From Prevotella aurantiaca JCM 15754 (GTDB taxonomy: Bacteria > Bacteroidota > Bacteroidia > Bacteroidales > Bacteroidaceae), in the NCBI RefSeq assembly GCF_000614025.1, contig NZ_BAKF01000002.1, positions 1 through 64,000 on the forward strand: a DNA stretch of 64,000 bases, read 5' to 3'. This document shows positions 47,534 to 58,177 of this stretch, one piece after another; position 1 is the first letter of the stretch, and the number at the start of each line of letters is the position of its first letter. Below the pieces are notes generated by a model, which was not told the origin of the DNA, did not search any database, and saw only the letters and a program-made list of their open reading frames with translations. A program made the translations under genes and the position numbers.

Positions 47534-48997
47534 TTAAAAAAGCTTGTTGTCGGTGAAACCTTTTTGTACAACTTCAACGTGTGGCATTCGACTCTTAAAC
47601 TCAGGATCGATGTTATAACATTGTTCCTTTACGATACCACGACGATGTATCGCTGGATCAAGACAATATATCTTAAATTCTTCCTCATTTACATCTTCGG
47701 TACGCTGCCAGTGCGGGAATAGCAGTTTCATATAAGCTGTAGCAATACGCTTCACAGCATTACTATCTCGTACATCGGCTTTTTCTTCAAATCGGACGAG
47801 TTGATCGAACAATAATCCATAGGTATTTTGTGTACGCATTGTATGAAGAATTTCAGAAAAGTATTCCACATTGATAGTCCATCCTTTGAAAATCATACTT
47901 TTGTCCACTCGTGGAAGAATCCACCCTTCAATAAAGCAATGAAAGCGGTCGAGCAAAGCCGACTCACGGAAGTTCTCTGGCAGGTTGGTGAAATAAAAAG
48001 ATGACACAGGCATGTGTTGAGCAGATAAAGGAATGTTACCCATAAGCATCAAGCCACACTCTGAAGAAAATTCATTATTATCAATGGTTGTCTTTCCACT
48101 TTCCAAGTATGATTTTAGAGCAGCCTGAATCTCTGCAGGCTCTTGGAAAACAATTGTCTGTATCTCATCAAATACTGTAAAGTCATGGTTTTTAATAATA
48201 CCATTCTGCTGTTTTGTTTTATCAAAAAATAACTTAGCACGTGTTACCTTACCACCACTTACCAACCAGCCATACTTAGAAAGATTACCAAATACATAGC
48301 TTTTTCCTGTTCCTTTCGGAGCCAATTCTATCACGTTTAAACGTGGCTCTATAAAAATGAGTAATCGGGTAAGGAATTCTATTTTTTGGGTTAGTGATGT
48401 AAATCCATCAGGGTCATACTCCATAGCAGACAACAATACGTCAATCCATTCTAAGGTAGTGAAATAGTGGCGCGCCTCTGCTAGATAGGAGATGTCCACA
48501 GAACTATAAGGCTTGAATGGCTTATAATCTACCATTTGGATATGGTTTTTCTTGCCATCGGCGTCAGGCAGTAGACAAAGTTTGATAATCCCCCATTTCT
48601 CACCTTCAACAAATTCTCCAGAGTTACGAGAATAGACATATTCTGGGATTAACCCCTCACGTTGCTTAATGCCATAATCAGGAATGGCAAATTGACGCTC
48701 ATTCTTTACAATGTCAATGTATACCACAAAGCGAGCCAAAAGCGTAACTTCTTCTCCACTTTGCAATCTGTCTTTAACACTACCTTGTTTTGCTGGAATA
48801 ACTTTATCTAAAAATTGAGTGAGTGCCATCTTATCGACCTCTCCAGTTTGAATGTTCAGATAGCGCTTCAGCAGGAAGTCCTTAACAAACGCAGGAAGGT
48901 TTCGTCCTGCAAAAAGACTACCTGTTGATGCAGGGTCTTTGTAAATAGACATTGCCGAGAAATGCAGTCTTATCTTATTGCATATTTCTTCTTTCAT
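47534..48997 (-). CDS. brxL: BREX protein BrxL (short type 4 form)
   Basis: A 487-residue AAA+ ATPase of the BrxL (Lon-related) family, which in BREX acts on DNA as part of the defence machinery. The N-terminal domain has the conserved KDPASTGSLFAGRNLPAFVKDFLL-type start. Walker A is ELAPKGTGKSYVF (about residues 233-245), Walker B is FTVFDEIQTI (about 275-284), and LMLMGNIP and FRESALLDRFHCFIEGW follow as sensor and arginine-finger regions. It lacks the C-terminal Lon-protease-like part of the longer type 1 BrxL. Frame is intact; 13 bases after pglZ. Confidence 0.88.
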   Translation of the reverse strand: MKEEICNKIRLHFSAMSIYKDPASTGSLFAGRNLPAFVKDFLLKRYLNIQTGEVDKMALTQFLDKVIPAKQGSVKDRLQSGEEVTLLARFVVYIDIVKNERQFAIPDYGIKQREGLIPEYVYSRNSGEFVEGEKWGIIKLCLLPDADGKKNHIQMVDYKPFKPYSSVDISYLAEARHYFTTLEWIDVLLSAMEYDPDGFTSLTQKIEFLTRLLIFIEPRLNVIELAPKGTGKSYVFGNLSKYGWLVSGGKVTRAKLFFDKTKQQNGIIKNHDFTVFDEIQTIVFQEPAEIQAALKSYLESGKTTIDNNEFSSECGLMLMGNIPLSAQHMPVSSFYFTNLPENFRESALLDRFHCFIEGWILPRVDKSMIFKGWTINVEYFSEILHTMRTQNTYGLLFDQLVRFEEKADVRDSNAVKRIATAYMKLLFPHWQRTEDVNEEEFKIYCLDPAIHRRGIVKEQCYNIDPEFKSRMPHVEVVQKGFTDNKLF

Positions 48998-49010
48998 AAA
49001 TATTCATTTA

Positions 49011-51430
49011 TCAAAAGTCAAACGGGTCTTCTTCTTGAATGCCTGTTTTTACCTTAATCTTCATTGGGCGAACAATTCCTCCAAGTTGAAGCATGAAATC
49101 TAAGATATTGGCATTTAAGATTATATCATCTGTTTCATATGTATCACCACTCAGATGATGAACATTATATTTTACTCCATTATAAAGTACGTAAGGAACT
49201 TCAGCTGACGGCATATTCTTAATTTCAAATTGTATGCGTGGATTTGATCCACTTATTTCACAAGTGAGTAGATTGAATGACCAGTTAGTTGCCACAGGAG
49301 TACTTGAAATGATAAAAATGGGTACTAATACCTCTTCAGGCGTACAGCCACCATGGGCACCTTGTCCAGATGGAACTTTGGCACAAAGCGATTCATGCTT
49401 TAACGCACATAAAGTTTTATTATCCTCTAAACGGAAATAGCTACTATCCATAGTAGAATCCGCCTTCTCACGAATGGCAATACGTCCGTGATGATCGCTT
49501 TCAACACTAGGCATATTTTTACCCTTAAGCAATTGCGATAAATAGGTCAGACCATGATCAGAAATAATCGCAATCTTCTTACCTATATATTTCTGCAAAA
49601 TTTCTTCAATGCTTCTTCGTATAACATCTATCTCTTTGATAATTGTAAATGGACTTATATTATCAGGCGATGAGCCAAGGTGTCAAGATCTCCGGATTTC
49701 TCCAATTGAACTCCCTGAGGAAGAAGGCGCTGTAAATCTTTCTTATTTATTTCAGTCCTAGTAGGAAGAAGGGAACGGGCTATTCTTATTTCGTTGAGGA
49801 AAATCTGCTGGTCTTTTCTCTCTGCAATAATGCTTTTAATTAGAGGAATCCAGTCGATCCCCAATCCATCAATCCAATAAAAAACTTCAATGTCTCCACG
49901 GTTTTGTAGTAAGGTATAAGTAGAACAGAAAGAATTGTACCACACATCAAATGAAGACTCTGAGCCATTAAGTTTATTTATAAGTTGTTCGATTTCTGTT
50001 GTGTATCGATTAGTAATCTTAGCTTTTTTATATTGCTCAATGTATGGATTCACCCAGTCTGGTACTCCAGTTGCAACCCCAATACCTTCATTCATATAGG
50101 TATAAAGATTTGGGAAGAATGTTGCAATGTCCTTAGGCACAATAAAGCCTTGTGCCAACCAACTTACTGCTAATTCTTTTTCTTTTTGTGTGATTCCCGT
50201 AAAATATCTTAAAGTGCCAGAATACCCCATCTTTGCAGGTAAAGTTTGTAAAGATTTTACCATCATATTTTCTGCAGCATCCGACAATTGAATATTCTTT
50301 TGGGCAGCATAGGTAAGGCAGTATTTTCGTACTTCCATTTCTGCATCAATTTCCGTTATATCCCCTGCTATTTTCTCTATCAGCTCATTTGTACCATAAG
50401 AAGAGGTGGCATTAAGGCATCTGCATAAATAACCTTCACCATTTGCTTTACTAATATAGAAACGTGTTAAAAGCCAACGGTTGAATACATAAGGATTGTC
50501 AAACCATAGACGAATAAACTCCTTATATGTTTCTATGTTATTTATACTAAAGTATTGTTTAACATATTTATCAAAATTGAAGCCATTACTAACATCAATA
50601 CCCTCTGCTAATTTATTCCAATTATCCCCATCACTTTCTAATGGCTCAATAGCACCAAATTCAAGATTTAAACCTACAGTCAAAAATTGATATGCATTAC
50701 TGCAAGCCTGATAAGAGAAGGCATTGTCTGGTTGTGCAAACCGAGCATTAGCAAATATAGCCTTTGATTTGCAAATTATTTGTGGAGATATTTGTTTCTT
50801 ACTATCTTTCCATATATTCAACCATTCCCGGATATTGTTTACAATGGTATAATTAGCATTCAGACCACTTACACCGAAGTCTGTGTCTTTTGTAAGAATG
50901 AGCTTATATGTTAGGTCTTTAGTCTCTGATATCAATCTCCAAATATTGATTTGGCTGTCATTCTTGAAGATATCCATTTTACCTTCAAGACCAACAAGCG
51001 GAATATAAACACGTTGGTGTTTTTCCTGGGCTTTTGGTGTCGCCTCAATTGCTTTAATAGTTTTTATCAAAGCATCAAAAGACTTTTTATCTTCATTGTC
51101 ATAAAATCGTGCTAACTCAGAGAAAGGGGCAATCACACAGTCATTAGGACTTTTTCTCTTTATATGTTCAGCTATACGAGAGGCAAGTTCCACATGTGTA
51201 ATGAGTAAGTCTGGATAATTGGAATCTATCCAATGATCAACACTTTCAACATGTATGCCTTGTTCTGTTTGTAGGAAATCCACAAAGTCATAACAGTCTC
51301 GAAAATTATCAAACAGTACAAATCGTATTGGATATCTATCAAGCGTAAAAGCATCAATACCTTTCGCCTGTTTATCCTCCTCAATATATGTCTTGAGGGC
51401 ATCCATTTCTCTGAACGGTTTCTTATACAT
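49011..51430 (-). CDS. pglZ: BREX phosphatase-superfamily protein PglZ (frameshifted in this sequence)
   Basis: A core BREX protein of the alkaline phosphatase superfamily, about 806 residues when joined. The N-terminal 500 residues are the PglZ-specific region. VFYWIDGLGIDWIP (about 527-540) is the first metal site, and after the break IAIISDHGLTYLSQLL and GAHGGCTPEEVLVPIFI give the second metal site and the family-typical His-Gly-Gly region. The frame is lost at about 49652-49680. The downstream frame is open upstream to a TGA near 49683, so the two frames overlap by about 25 bases, consistent with one deleted base. I see no slippery heptamer that would suggest programmed shifting. Its ATG overlaps the restored brxC stop by eight bases. 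Confidence 0.88.
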
Positions 51431-54400
51431 ATTTCAACAATATATCTATAACGAAACTATCTTCTTCGGTAATCATATTTTCAATAGCTTGACGCAGATC
51501 TTCACTATTATTTATACGATTGATAGCTTTATTACGCTTCTTTTTTAACTCTTCAGAATCAACCGCAGGTGTATCTACAGAAGAGTCATCTATAATAGTA
51601 GAAGGATTAGAAGTTGATGCGGCTGAACTATAGGTGTAACTTTAGATATACGCCAATCTTTCAATTTGTCTTTCACTTCTTCCTCTGTCCATAGTCCAAC
51701 TTCACTTTCCAAATGCTCGTGGAGATATTTTAGTGCTTCTTCCACTTCCTCGTCCATTACATTTACATTGTCAATACTCTGCATATATGTGACAAAGCCT
51801 TTATGGAAGTTGTTTGCAGATGGTATGAGTAAATTACCAAAGTCTGTTTTTAAAGTATCGTATCCGTTGATTGTATTTTCCAGCAAACTTGGATTTTTCA
51901 TGCTTTCGGGATCACTCACTACACGCATAAGATTGTCTATGAATTCCCTTATTTCAGGAGTACAATCTTCGATATTTTTTAATGACCAAAGTGGATAGCC
52001 TTTTTCCTTACAATACACATGAAGTACTGCCCAACGAGCATCTTTCAGACTACTGATATCAGAATAGCCCTTCAATTTATTCAAATTGAACATTCTAATA
52101 AGGCTTTTGCAAACTCGACCAGCTTCCTTACTCTCGAATATGAAATTCAGTTTGTTGTTTGTCTTACCATTTTCCCATGCTTTGAATAATTCGACAACAT
52201 CTTCTACAAGATGCTGAGCAGTACGCTGTTTTCCGTTAGTATCAAAGATTATATTGACATACTTGCGCATGGCGAAGGCTACCATTGCCATTGGTGCATA
52301 ACTTTGGAAGAGTCCAAAAGGTGCTTCTGTCAAACCTATGAGCTTATCACCAAGGTTAAAGCTTTGATTCTTGCTAGTATGGCGACCACTGAGCCATTCA
52401 TCCACATAGTCACAGACTTTCTTCAGTGGATGATTGGGCGAGATGGTATCCTTCCATTGTAAGTTATCGTCTACACTGTCTTGCAATAAGAACTCCACAT
52501 GACGAGCGGGGCCTCCACACTTATCTATAATATCTTGCTTCGTATTATAACTTAACACGGCATCAACCGTGGCTTTCACAGATGCTTTTTTCCAATAAGT
52601 TGCACTAAATTTTGTTCGTATGGTTTCTAATGATTCAGGACCACTTGTGAAAATACTCGGCGCGATACTACCATTGATAGTGCTAGTCATTTTACTACCA
52701 ACAATGGTCATGCTGTCACCATTGAGATAGAACGTCACATTGTTGCCACGCATTTTATTAACCCATTGCTGTATCATTTCAGCGGCCTGCTTAGTGTAGG
52801 TCTGATACTGTTGCGGTAAGCCATGACTTTGTGCGCATTGTGCATTTGCCTGGTATTCAATAAAACGTTCATATTCTTTATCACCCATAATTGCCTCAAT
52901 AACGACAAAAGAAATGGTAGTGAAGCGCTCATCCTTGCAATTTTTCTCTGCTATCTCTTTCAAAAGCAAAAGTTCTTGATTGTTGCGAGCTACCATAATA
53001 GCGAGAAAAACTTCATAGGGCTGCGTCTGTTTCTTTGCATTTGCGATTTGATTCATTAGGGTATACTCATTACCCTGTATGCCAAAAAAATGAAATGCAT
53101 ATGGGCGTGCCACTTGTGATAAATTTCTTGTAAAAATATTGGAGGCTGTACTACCGAACTTAATTACTTGATCAGTAAACAAGAAACTCGAAGTTTTTAA
53201 TTCTTGTTTTATCTTTTGTATTTCATCTCCTGGCAGGGCTGTGAATAGAATGGAAAAATTGCCGTTTGGCTGGCGCTGAATAATGCTTTTATCATTAAAA
53301 AAATCAAGAATGGTGGGCAGATCGTCTTGTTCCTTAGTTCCAGAGAAAAGATTATAGATATTCTCTTCACTAGGTGTAACAGTATTGTTGTTGGCTATAT
53401 TGTTAAGAGCATTAAGTAATAGGATACCTTTGAAAACCTTCAAATAACAATCACCTTGACTTTCTACAGCTAAGTGGTGACTATTATATCTTTCAGTAAC
53501 GGCACCAAATTTAGTACTATCACTTTCAAAGAATTCTTGTACATAGTCCCATAGATAATCAGCTGTAATAGTTTGCTCTGCCTTATAGGCTTCATCATCA
53601 TCAAGGAACTCGTGCACGGCATCACTAGCCAGAAATTCAAATACACTTCTACTGCTGGATCCTGCTTCACGAGCATAATAAGTTGCAAGATTTGCTGTTG
53701 CTGGATGTAGTGGGAATAAATTTTTTATATTTTCTATCGTCTGTTCTGTATCTGTACTGGTGGTGCTGAACATCTCCAATAATTCTGGATGGATGTTAAA
53801 GAAACGATCCTGACGCATCATGTACAAAGTATAATTTACAATCTCAAACTTTTTCGACATAATTTTGAATGCCGAAACTGGTTCCATATTGTAGATTATA
53901 TAGTGATAGCGTCCTTTGGTTTTTTCGCGTTCTTCTTCTTTAAGCGTATTTAGTGCAGAAGGATGAGATATAAACAAGAAGTAAGAGTCATTCTCTGCAT
54001 TCATCATAGCTTCTGCAAGTTCCTGAAGTTGTACTAACAAACGGGTTCCTATACTTGAAGTCATTACTTCAGTAAATTCATCCCAAATAATCAATAAACC
54101 ATTGTAATCAGTTTTCTCTCGAAGGGCATTTTGCACCTCAAATATCCATTGCTTAAGATTATTGCTCTGTAAACGAATATCATAACCTCCTATACGCAAA
54201 GCTTGGCGTACACTTTCAAGCACATCTGTATCAGCGGCTCTCAGGCGTTGCTTCAGTTTATTAGTATCAGGGGCTACACTTGCAAGCTGAGCACTCTGTT
54301 CAATAAGATTTTCCCAAAATTGTGGTTGATTCTCAACATGTTGAACATACATATCAAAGTCTGTCTGTACTGTGATATCAATCTTTGCTGCTGAAAGTGC

Positions 54401-54823
54401 ACGTTTTATTTCACGTTGCATTTGGAGTGATAGGTCCTCCTCATGAGCAATGTTCTGATAGCCATACATATTTACGGGAAAAAGACGCTTCTTCTCTCGT
54501 AGTTGTAGTAGGCTGTTGCGCAAAATATCATACTTTTCTTTCTTATATTCATCCTCCACATATTCACGAATATCTTCTATGGGGTCACACAACAGATGTT
54601 GAATGACAGCACCGGCATGGCTCTTTCCTGTACCGTATGTTCCAGCAATCCAGATAGACTTATGGTTATCTGCATCGTTGTTGCGTACGGCACTGATTAC
54701 TTTTTGCAAAACTTCGTTAAACTGATCGTTAGCAATAAAAAATTTCCATTCTCCATTGCTCTCCTCCTTAATATTATAGGCGGGACGCATTTGTCTAAGC
54801 GTCACTATTTTACTATATGGCAT
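51423..54823 (-). CDS. brxC: BREX ATPase BrxC (frameshifted near C-terminus)
   Basis: A large ATPase of about 1,130 residues, conserved in all BREX types. Walker A is WIAGTYGTGKSHAG (about 59-72), and Walker B is GLLIIWDEFTEVM (about 248-260). The rest is the long helical BrxC/PglY body (for example HPATANLATYYAREAGSSSRSVFEFLA). The frame is lost near 51628: as read, the protein ends LLILLLL at 51590. In the next frame a polar C-terminus continues (STIIDDSSVDTPAVDSEELK ... EDSFVIDILLKYV) to a TAA at 51423-51425 that overlaps the pglZ ATG, the layout expected of an intact gene. It lies 16 bases after the small unknown gene. Confidence 0.88.
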
Positions 54824-54839
54824 ACGTATATTATTTTAA

Positions 54840-55292
54840 TTATTTGATTGGTTCTATAAAGTAACTAATGATGGCTTCCTTTATCTCGTTTCTTGCGCCT
54901 TCGTCTTGTAAAAGCTGCCACAAATCATCATCTAAACTTGCATACTCTACATTCTCACGAAGGAATTTCGCTGAGGGGGTCTTACCAGCACCTTCCGGCT
55001 TATTATTTGCTTTCCATTTAATTTGATAATAAGATTCACTATTAAGATGAAAAAAAGGTTTATAGAATGGGGTTATGGGATTATATCGTTTAAATGAAAT
55101 GGTTTTGTTTTGATACGTTTCTTTTAAAATATCGGAATTAAAAGATATCTTGTTGTCTACTATTACTCCTTCTTCTATTAAATCGAATAATGCCAATAGA
55201 AAAAATGGTTTTGCGTTAGACACTTTCCCTCTATTATTCCCTCGATGGGTACAAAGTACCTCATTCTTATAATATGATAATTTTAGATTCAT
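54840..55292 (-). CDS. Small BREX-operon protein, possibly sulfur-binding-domain-like
   Basis: About 150 residues from ATG 55292, which overlaps the brxP stop (TAATG); the frame is open to 55316, but the overlap start is more likely. I do not recognise it with certainty. KPFFLLALFDLIEEGVIVDN followed by ITPFYKPFFHLNSESYYQI resembles the N-terminal region of HNH-type modification-dependent enzymes and the phosphorothioate-binding (SBD) fold: a hydrophobic helix, then Pro-Phe-x-x-Leu before a Trp or Tyr. No nuclease motif follows. Given the PAPS-reductase-like neighbour, reading sulfur-marked DNA is an attractive guess, no more. Confidence 0.6.
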   Translation of the reverse strand: MNLKLSYYKNEVLCTHRGNNRGKVSNAKPFFLLALFDLIEEGVIVDNKISFNSDILKETYQNKTISFKRYNPITPFYKPFFHLNSESYYQIKWKANNKPEGAGKTPSAKFLRENVEYASLDDDLWQLLQDEGARNEIKEAIISYFIEPIK

Positions 55293-57814
55293 TACTTGGC
55301 AAGTAGTCTGAGACATTCAAAAGCATTCAAGTTCTCACGTAAGGTTATGTTTTCTAGTCCCATATTTAATTCTGCTATTAATACCCTTTCAGAATCACTA
55401 TTTAAAGATCTAAGTTGAGTTTTCATTTCTTCCTTAGAAATTCCAAACTCCTTATACACTCCAATGTTATTATCATTACTATATAGATCAGAAATATTTA
55501 ATGAACGAATATTTTTAACCTCTGAGTACTTGTAAAGTGAGTACGCAATTGCTGCACGTTCAACAAATATAAAAGGTTTCTTTTGATATTCATTCTTGTT
55601 AATAAAGCTGTAAGGTCCAAACTCGCCCAAAGGACTTTCTTTCATTGTTCGTGCGAATGCATAAACTACATTATGTATAGTTTTCTTCCCATTATCGGCA
55701 TAATCATTTGCAACCAGTTCCTCTAACCCCTGTTGTGAGACAAACGTATTCCACTCAATTGTAGAGTTATACCATGTTACAATAGGGGCTTCATATGAGA
55801 GGTTTATCCAAATGATTTGCCAAACTAAATTATTATTATCTGCATAGGAGTCTGCAAGAAACCTTCCTAAAGGTGTAATCTCTTTTGTTTTGGTGTCAGC
55901 GATTATTCCTGCTTGATAAAGCCACTTTGCAAAACTAGGCATTTGTTCTTTGACATTTAAACCTGCAAGGTTATTAACAAAGAATGCTTTTGGATCTGAG
56001 AAATAAACAGAAAGCCATCCTTCATTTAATCCGAAATTATTATAACTTATCAGTTTCATTTTATGTTCTTTTGTTGTTCCTGTAACAGCCAATGACGCAG
56101 CAGTTATACATCCGAAGTCATGGAATGTAAGACACTTTTTACAATGGATGCATTTACTTCCATCTATGTGTGCACTAGTAGCTTTAATACTTAGTGCGCC
56201 TGTAGGGCATTCTACTTCACATGCAGTACAATGTATACAAAATGTCGCTTTATAGAATACACGTTTTATCAATCCTTGTAAAATGGGATCTACACTAGTA
56301 TTTTCAAATATTATAGTTTGTTCACTACATATACGAGTAATGGAAAATTGATAGACCCTATTTTGGTATCTAAGTTCACCTTTTATCTTATTGTCCCCGT
56401 CCGCATATATAGAATACTTACCAATTGCGTTCATCCATGTTAATAAGTCCTCTTGAGAATTATGAACTTTTATTTTAAGATGTGGTTTACTACTTTCGAT
56501 AAATAAGTTAGAAGGGAAAGATATTTCACGTCCACCAGCTCGATGTTTCCAGTTCCCATCTTTAATATAAACATCATGATCCTTTATACCTGCTTTCTTT
56601 GTATTTTCTTCTATTCTGGAGAGAAATGGCTCTAATTTTTCTTTGTATTTTTTATTTGATACCATATCATTCCATCCTGAAGAAAATGGACATATAAGAC
56701 AGCCGACTCTAGTCATTCCATTCCGATATGCTTTATTAATAGGAAGTTTTTGGCGCCATAAATACAAGAATATTTCTACTGAAGACCAATTTAAAATAGG
56801 ACTTGCATTGATAACAGTATCATGTTTTACTCCTTTCCCTATTCTGTTATAATTAGAGCGTCTAACACTTTCTTCAGACCTAACGCCATCAAAAGTCAAC
56901 ACTTTAGCTTGCTTATTTGTCCCCTCTATTTTAAGGGAACGATACAATGGTGCTGTTTTCATAATTGAGCAACACCAGCGATGCTTATCGCTTGGTGTTC
57001 CAATCTTATCCCAATAGTTCAGCACACTTTCATGGTTACGAGTTAGCGAGAACTTTAAGTCTGGGAAGAGTTTATGGTAATGGTCTTGCACCTGCTGATA
57101 CAAATCTAACGATGGTGGCAATTCATATCCTGTATCTGAATAAATAACTTCGAATTCTGTGCTTGGTATTGCACGTGTGCAAAGGTCTAACACAACTTGA
57201 GAATCTTTACCTCCAGAGAAAGAAGCAAGAAACTTATCAATCTTCGTAGTATGGAATACTTTTTTACCTTGTTTCTCTGCAGTATCAAGTGGCATAATCT
57301 CGAAACTATCACAATCTTCACGCACAATGGCCATCTTTTTTTTAATTTTGGCTTCCATACGTTTTGCGAGAGTTTCATAGTCAAGCTGATTAGCAGCAAC
57401 TTTGGCTACACTTTTCCGTGCACCTGCATACTGAATGAATGTTTCGCGAATAAACTCTATAGCCTCACTCTCCAGCAAAAACATAAATTCAGCGTTGCGC
57501 TTCAACATCTTTTTTACATCAATGGGATTCAACTCAACATTATCCTTTCCAGGCTGGAAGATAATTGTAGCTGCATCGTAAACATTTGCACCTTTAGCCT
57601 CAAACATTAATTCACCTTGATACCAATATTGCTTGTTTATAGCCCACAACAGAGGTTCTTCTGTATGAGGATATTTCCATCCTAATTCGTTGAGCTTAAG
57701 CAAATCAAGTTCTTCCCAGAATACAGGGCGTGGAGATATGCCAAGTGTTCCATCCACAATACGTGAATGGAGTAATACACCTCCAGTTTCTTTATCCCAA
57801 GTTATTTTATACAT
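55292..57814 (-). CDS. brxP: BREX type 4 PAPS-reductase-family protein BrxP
   Basis: An 840-residue multidomain protein, first gene of the operon. An N-terminal region of about 195 residues precedes the PP-loop PAPS-reductase/DndC-like domain. FLASFSGGKDSQVVLDL (about 198-214) is the ATP/adenylate loop, HRWCCSIMKTAPL (about 286-298) the cysteine motif, and RVGCLICPFSSGW (about 370-382) a further Cys pair. At about 535-580 is a ferredoxin-like part with FCIHCTACEVECPTGAL and CIHCKKC, enough cysteines for iron-sulfur clusters. The C-terminal 250 residues resemble a DUF4007-like helical region. PAPS-reductase domains in DndC support sulfur insertion into DNA, and a gene of this type in place of the pglX methylase defines BREX type 4. 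Confidence 0.85.
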   Translation of the reverse strand: MYKITWDKETGGVLLHSRIVDGTLGISPRPVFWEELDLLKLNELGWKYPHTEEPLLWAINKQYWYQGELMFEAKGANVYDAATIIFQPGKDNVELNPIDVKKMLKRNAEFMFLLESEAIEFIRETFIQYAGARKSVAKVAANQLDYETLAKRMEAKIKKKMAIVREDCDSFEIMPLDTAEKQGKKVFHTTKIDKFLASFSGGKDSQVVLDLCTRAIPSTEFEVIYSDTGYELPPSLDLYQQVQDHYHKLFPDLKFSLTRNHESVLNYWDKIGTPSDKHRWCCSIMKTAPLYRSLKIEGTNKQAKVLTFDGVRSEESVRRSNYNRIGKGVKHDTVINASPILNWSSVEIFLYLWRQKLPINKAYRNGMTRVGCLICPFSSGWNDMVSNKKYKEKLEPFLSRIEENTKKAGIKDHDVYIKDGNWKHRAGGREISFPSNLFIESSKPHLKIKVHNSQEDLLTWMNAIGKYSIYADGDNKIKGELRYQNRVYQFSITRICSEQTIIFENTSVDPILQGLIKRVFYKATFCIHCTACEVECPTGALSIKATSAHIDGSKCIHCKKCLTFHDFGCITAASLAVTGTTKEHKMKLISYNNFGLNEGWLSVYFSDPKAFFVNNLAGLNVKEQMPSFAKWLYQAGIIADTKTKEITPLGRFLADSYADNNNLVWQIIWINLSYEAPIVTWYNSTIEWNTFVSQQGLEELVANDYADNGKKTIHNVVYAFARTMKESPLGEFGPYSFINKNEYQKKPFIFVERAAIAYSLYKYSEVKNIRSLNISDLYSNDNNIGVYKEFGISKEEMKTQLRSLNSDSERVLIAELNMGLENITLRENLNAFECLRLLAK

Positions 57815-58177
57815 TATTTTCTTTCATTCTTTCAGTTCGACATTTAGTAGTTTTGCTATTTTGAGATAAGACCCTATAATCGTTATTGTTAAACATTTGC
57901 ATACCATATAGAGACTATAGTTGGTACACGCCACAATTGTTCTACTAACTAATTATTAATTCTTTTCTTTCTCCTTGCAAGGACTACTTTTATGCGATTG
58001 ATACTTTACTCCATAATGGATAGTTTATAATAAAGATACAAAAATACACAATTTTCTTGAAGAAAAAGCACAATACGGCATTGTTTAGCCAATAATATCA
58101 GTAAATCAGTATTTTTCTTATTATATGTGCCCGATGATAATTATAAAAGACTATGACTAACCATATAAGTCAAGTGC
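57815..58177. other. Region between BREX operon and integrase
   Basis: No gene. CAAAAATA at 58039-58046 is a minus-strand -7 box (TATTTTTG) that would give the BREX operon a leader of about 215 bases; no clear -33 element is present. Confidence 0.4.

Noticed and set aside
49598..49680. Programmed frameshift in pglZ
   Set aside because: No slippery heptamer or following pseudoknot is visible in the overlap, and similar one-base losses occur in unrelated genes, so a sequence error is simpler.
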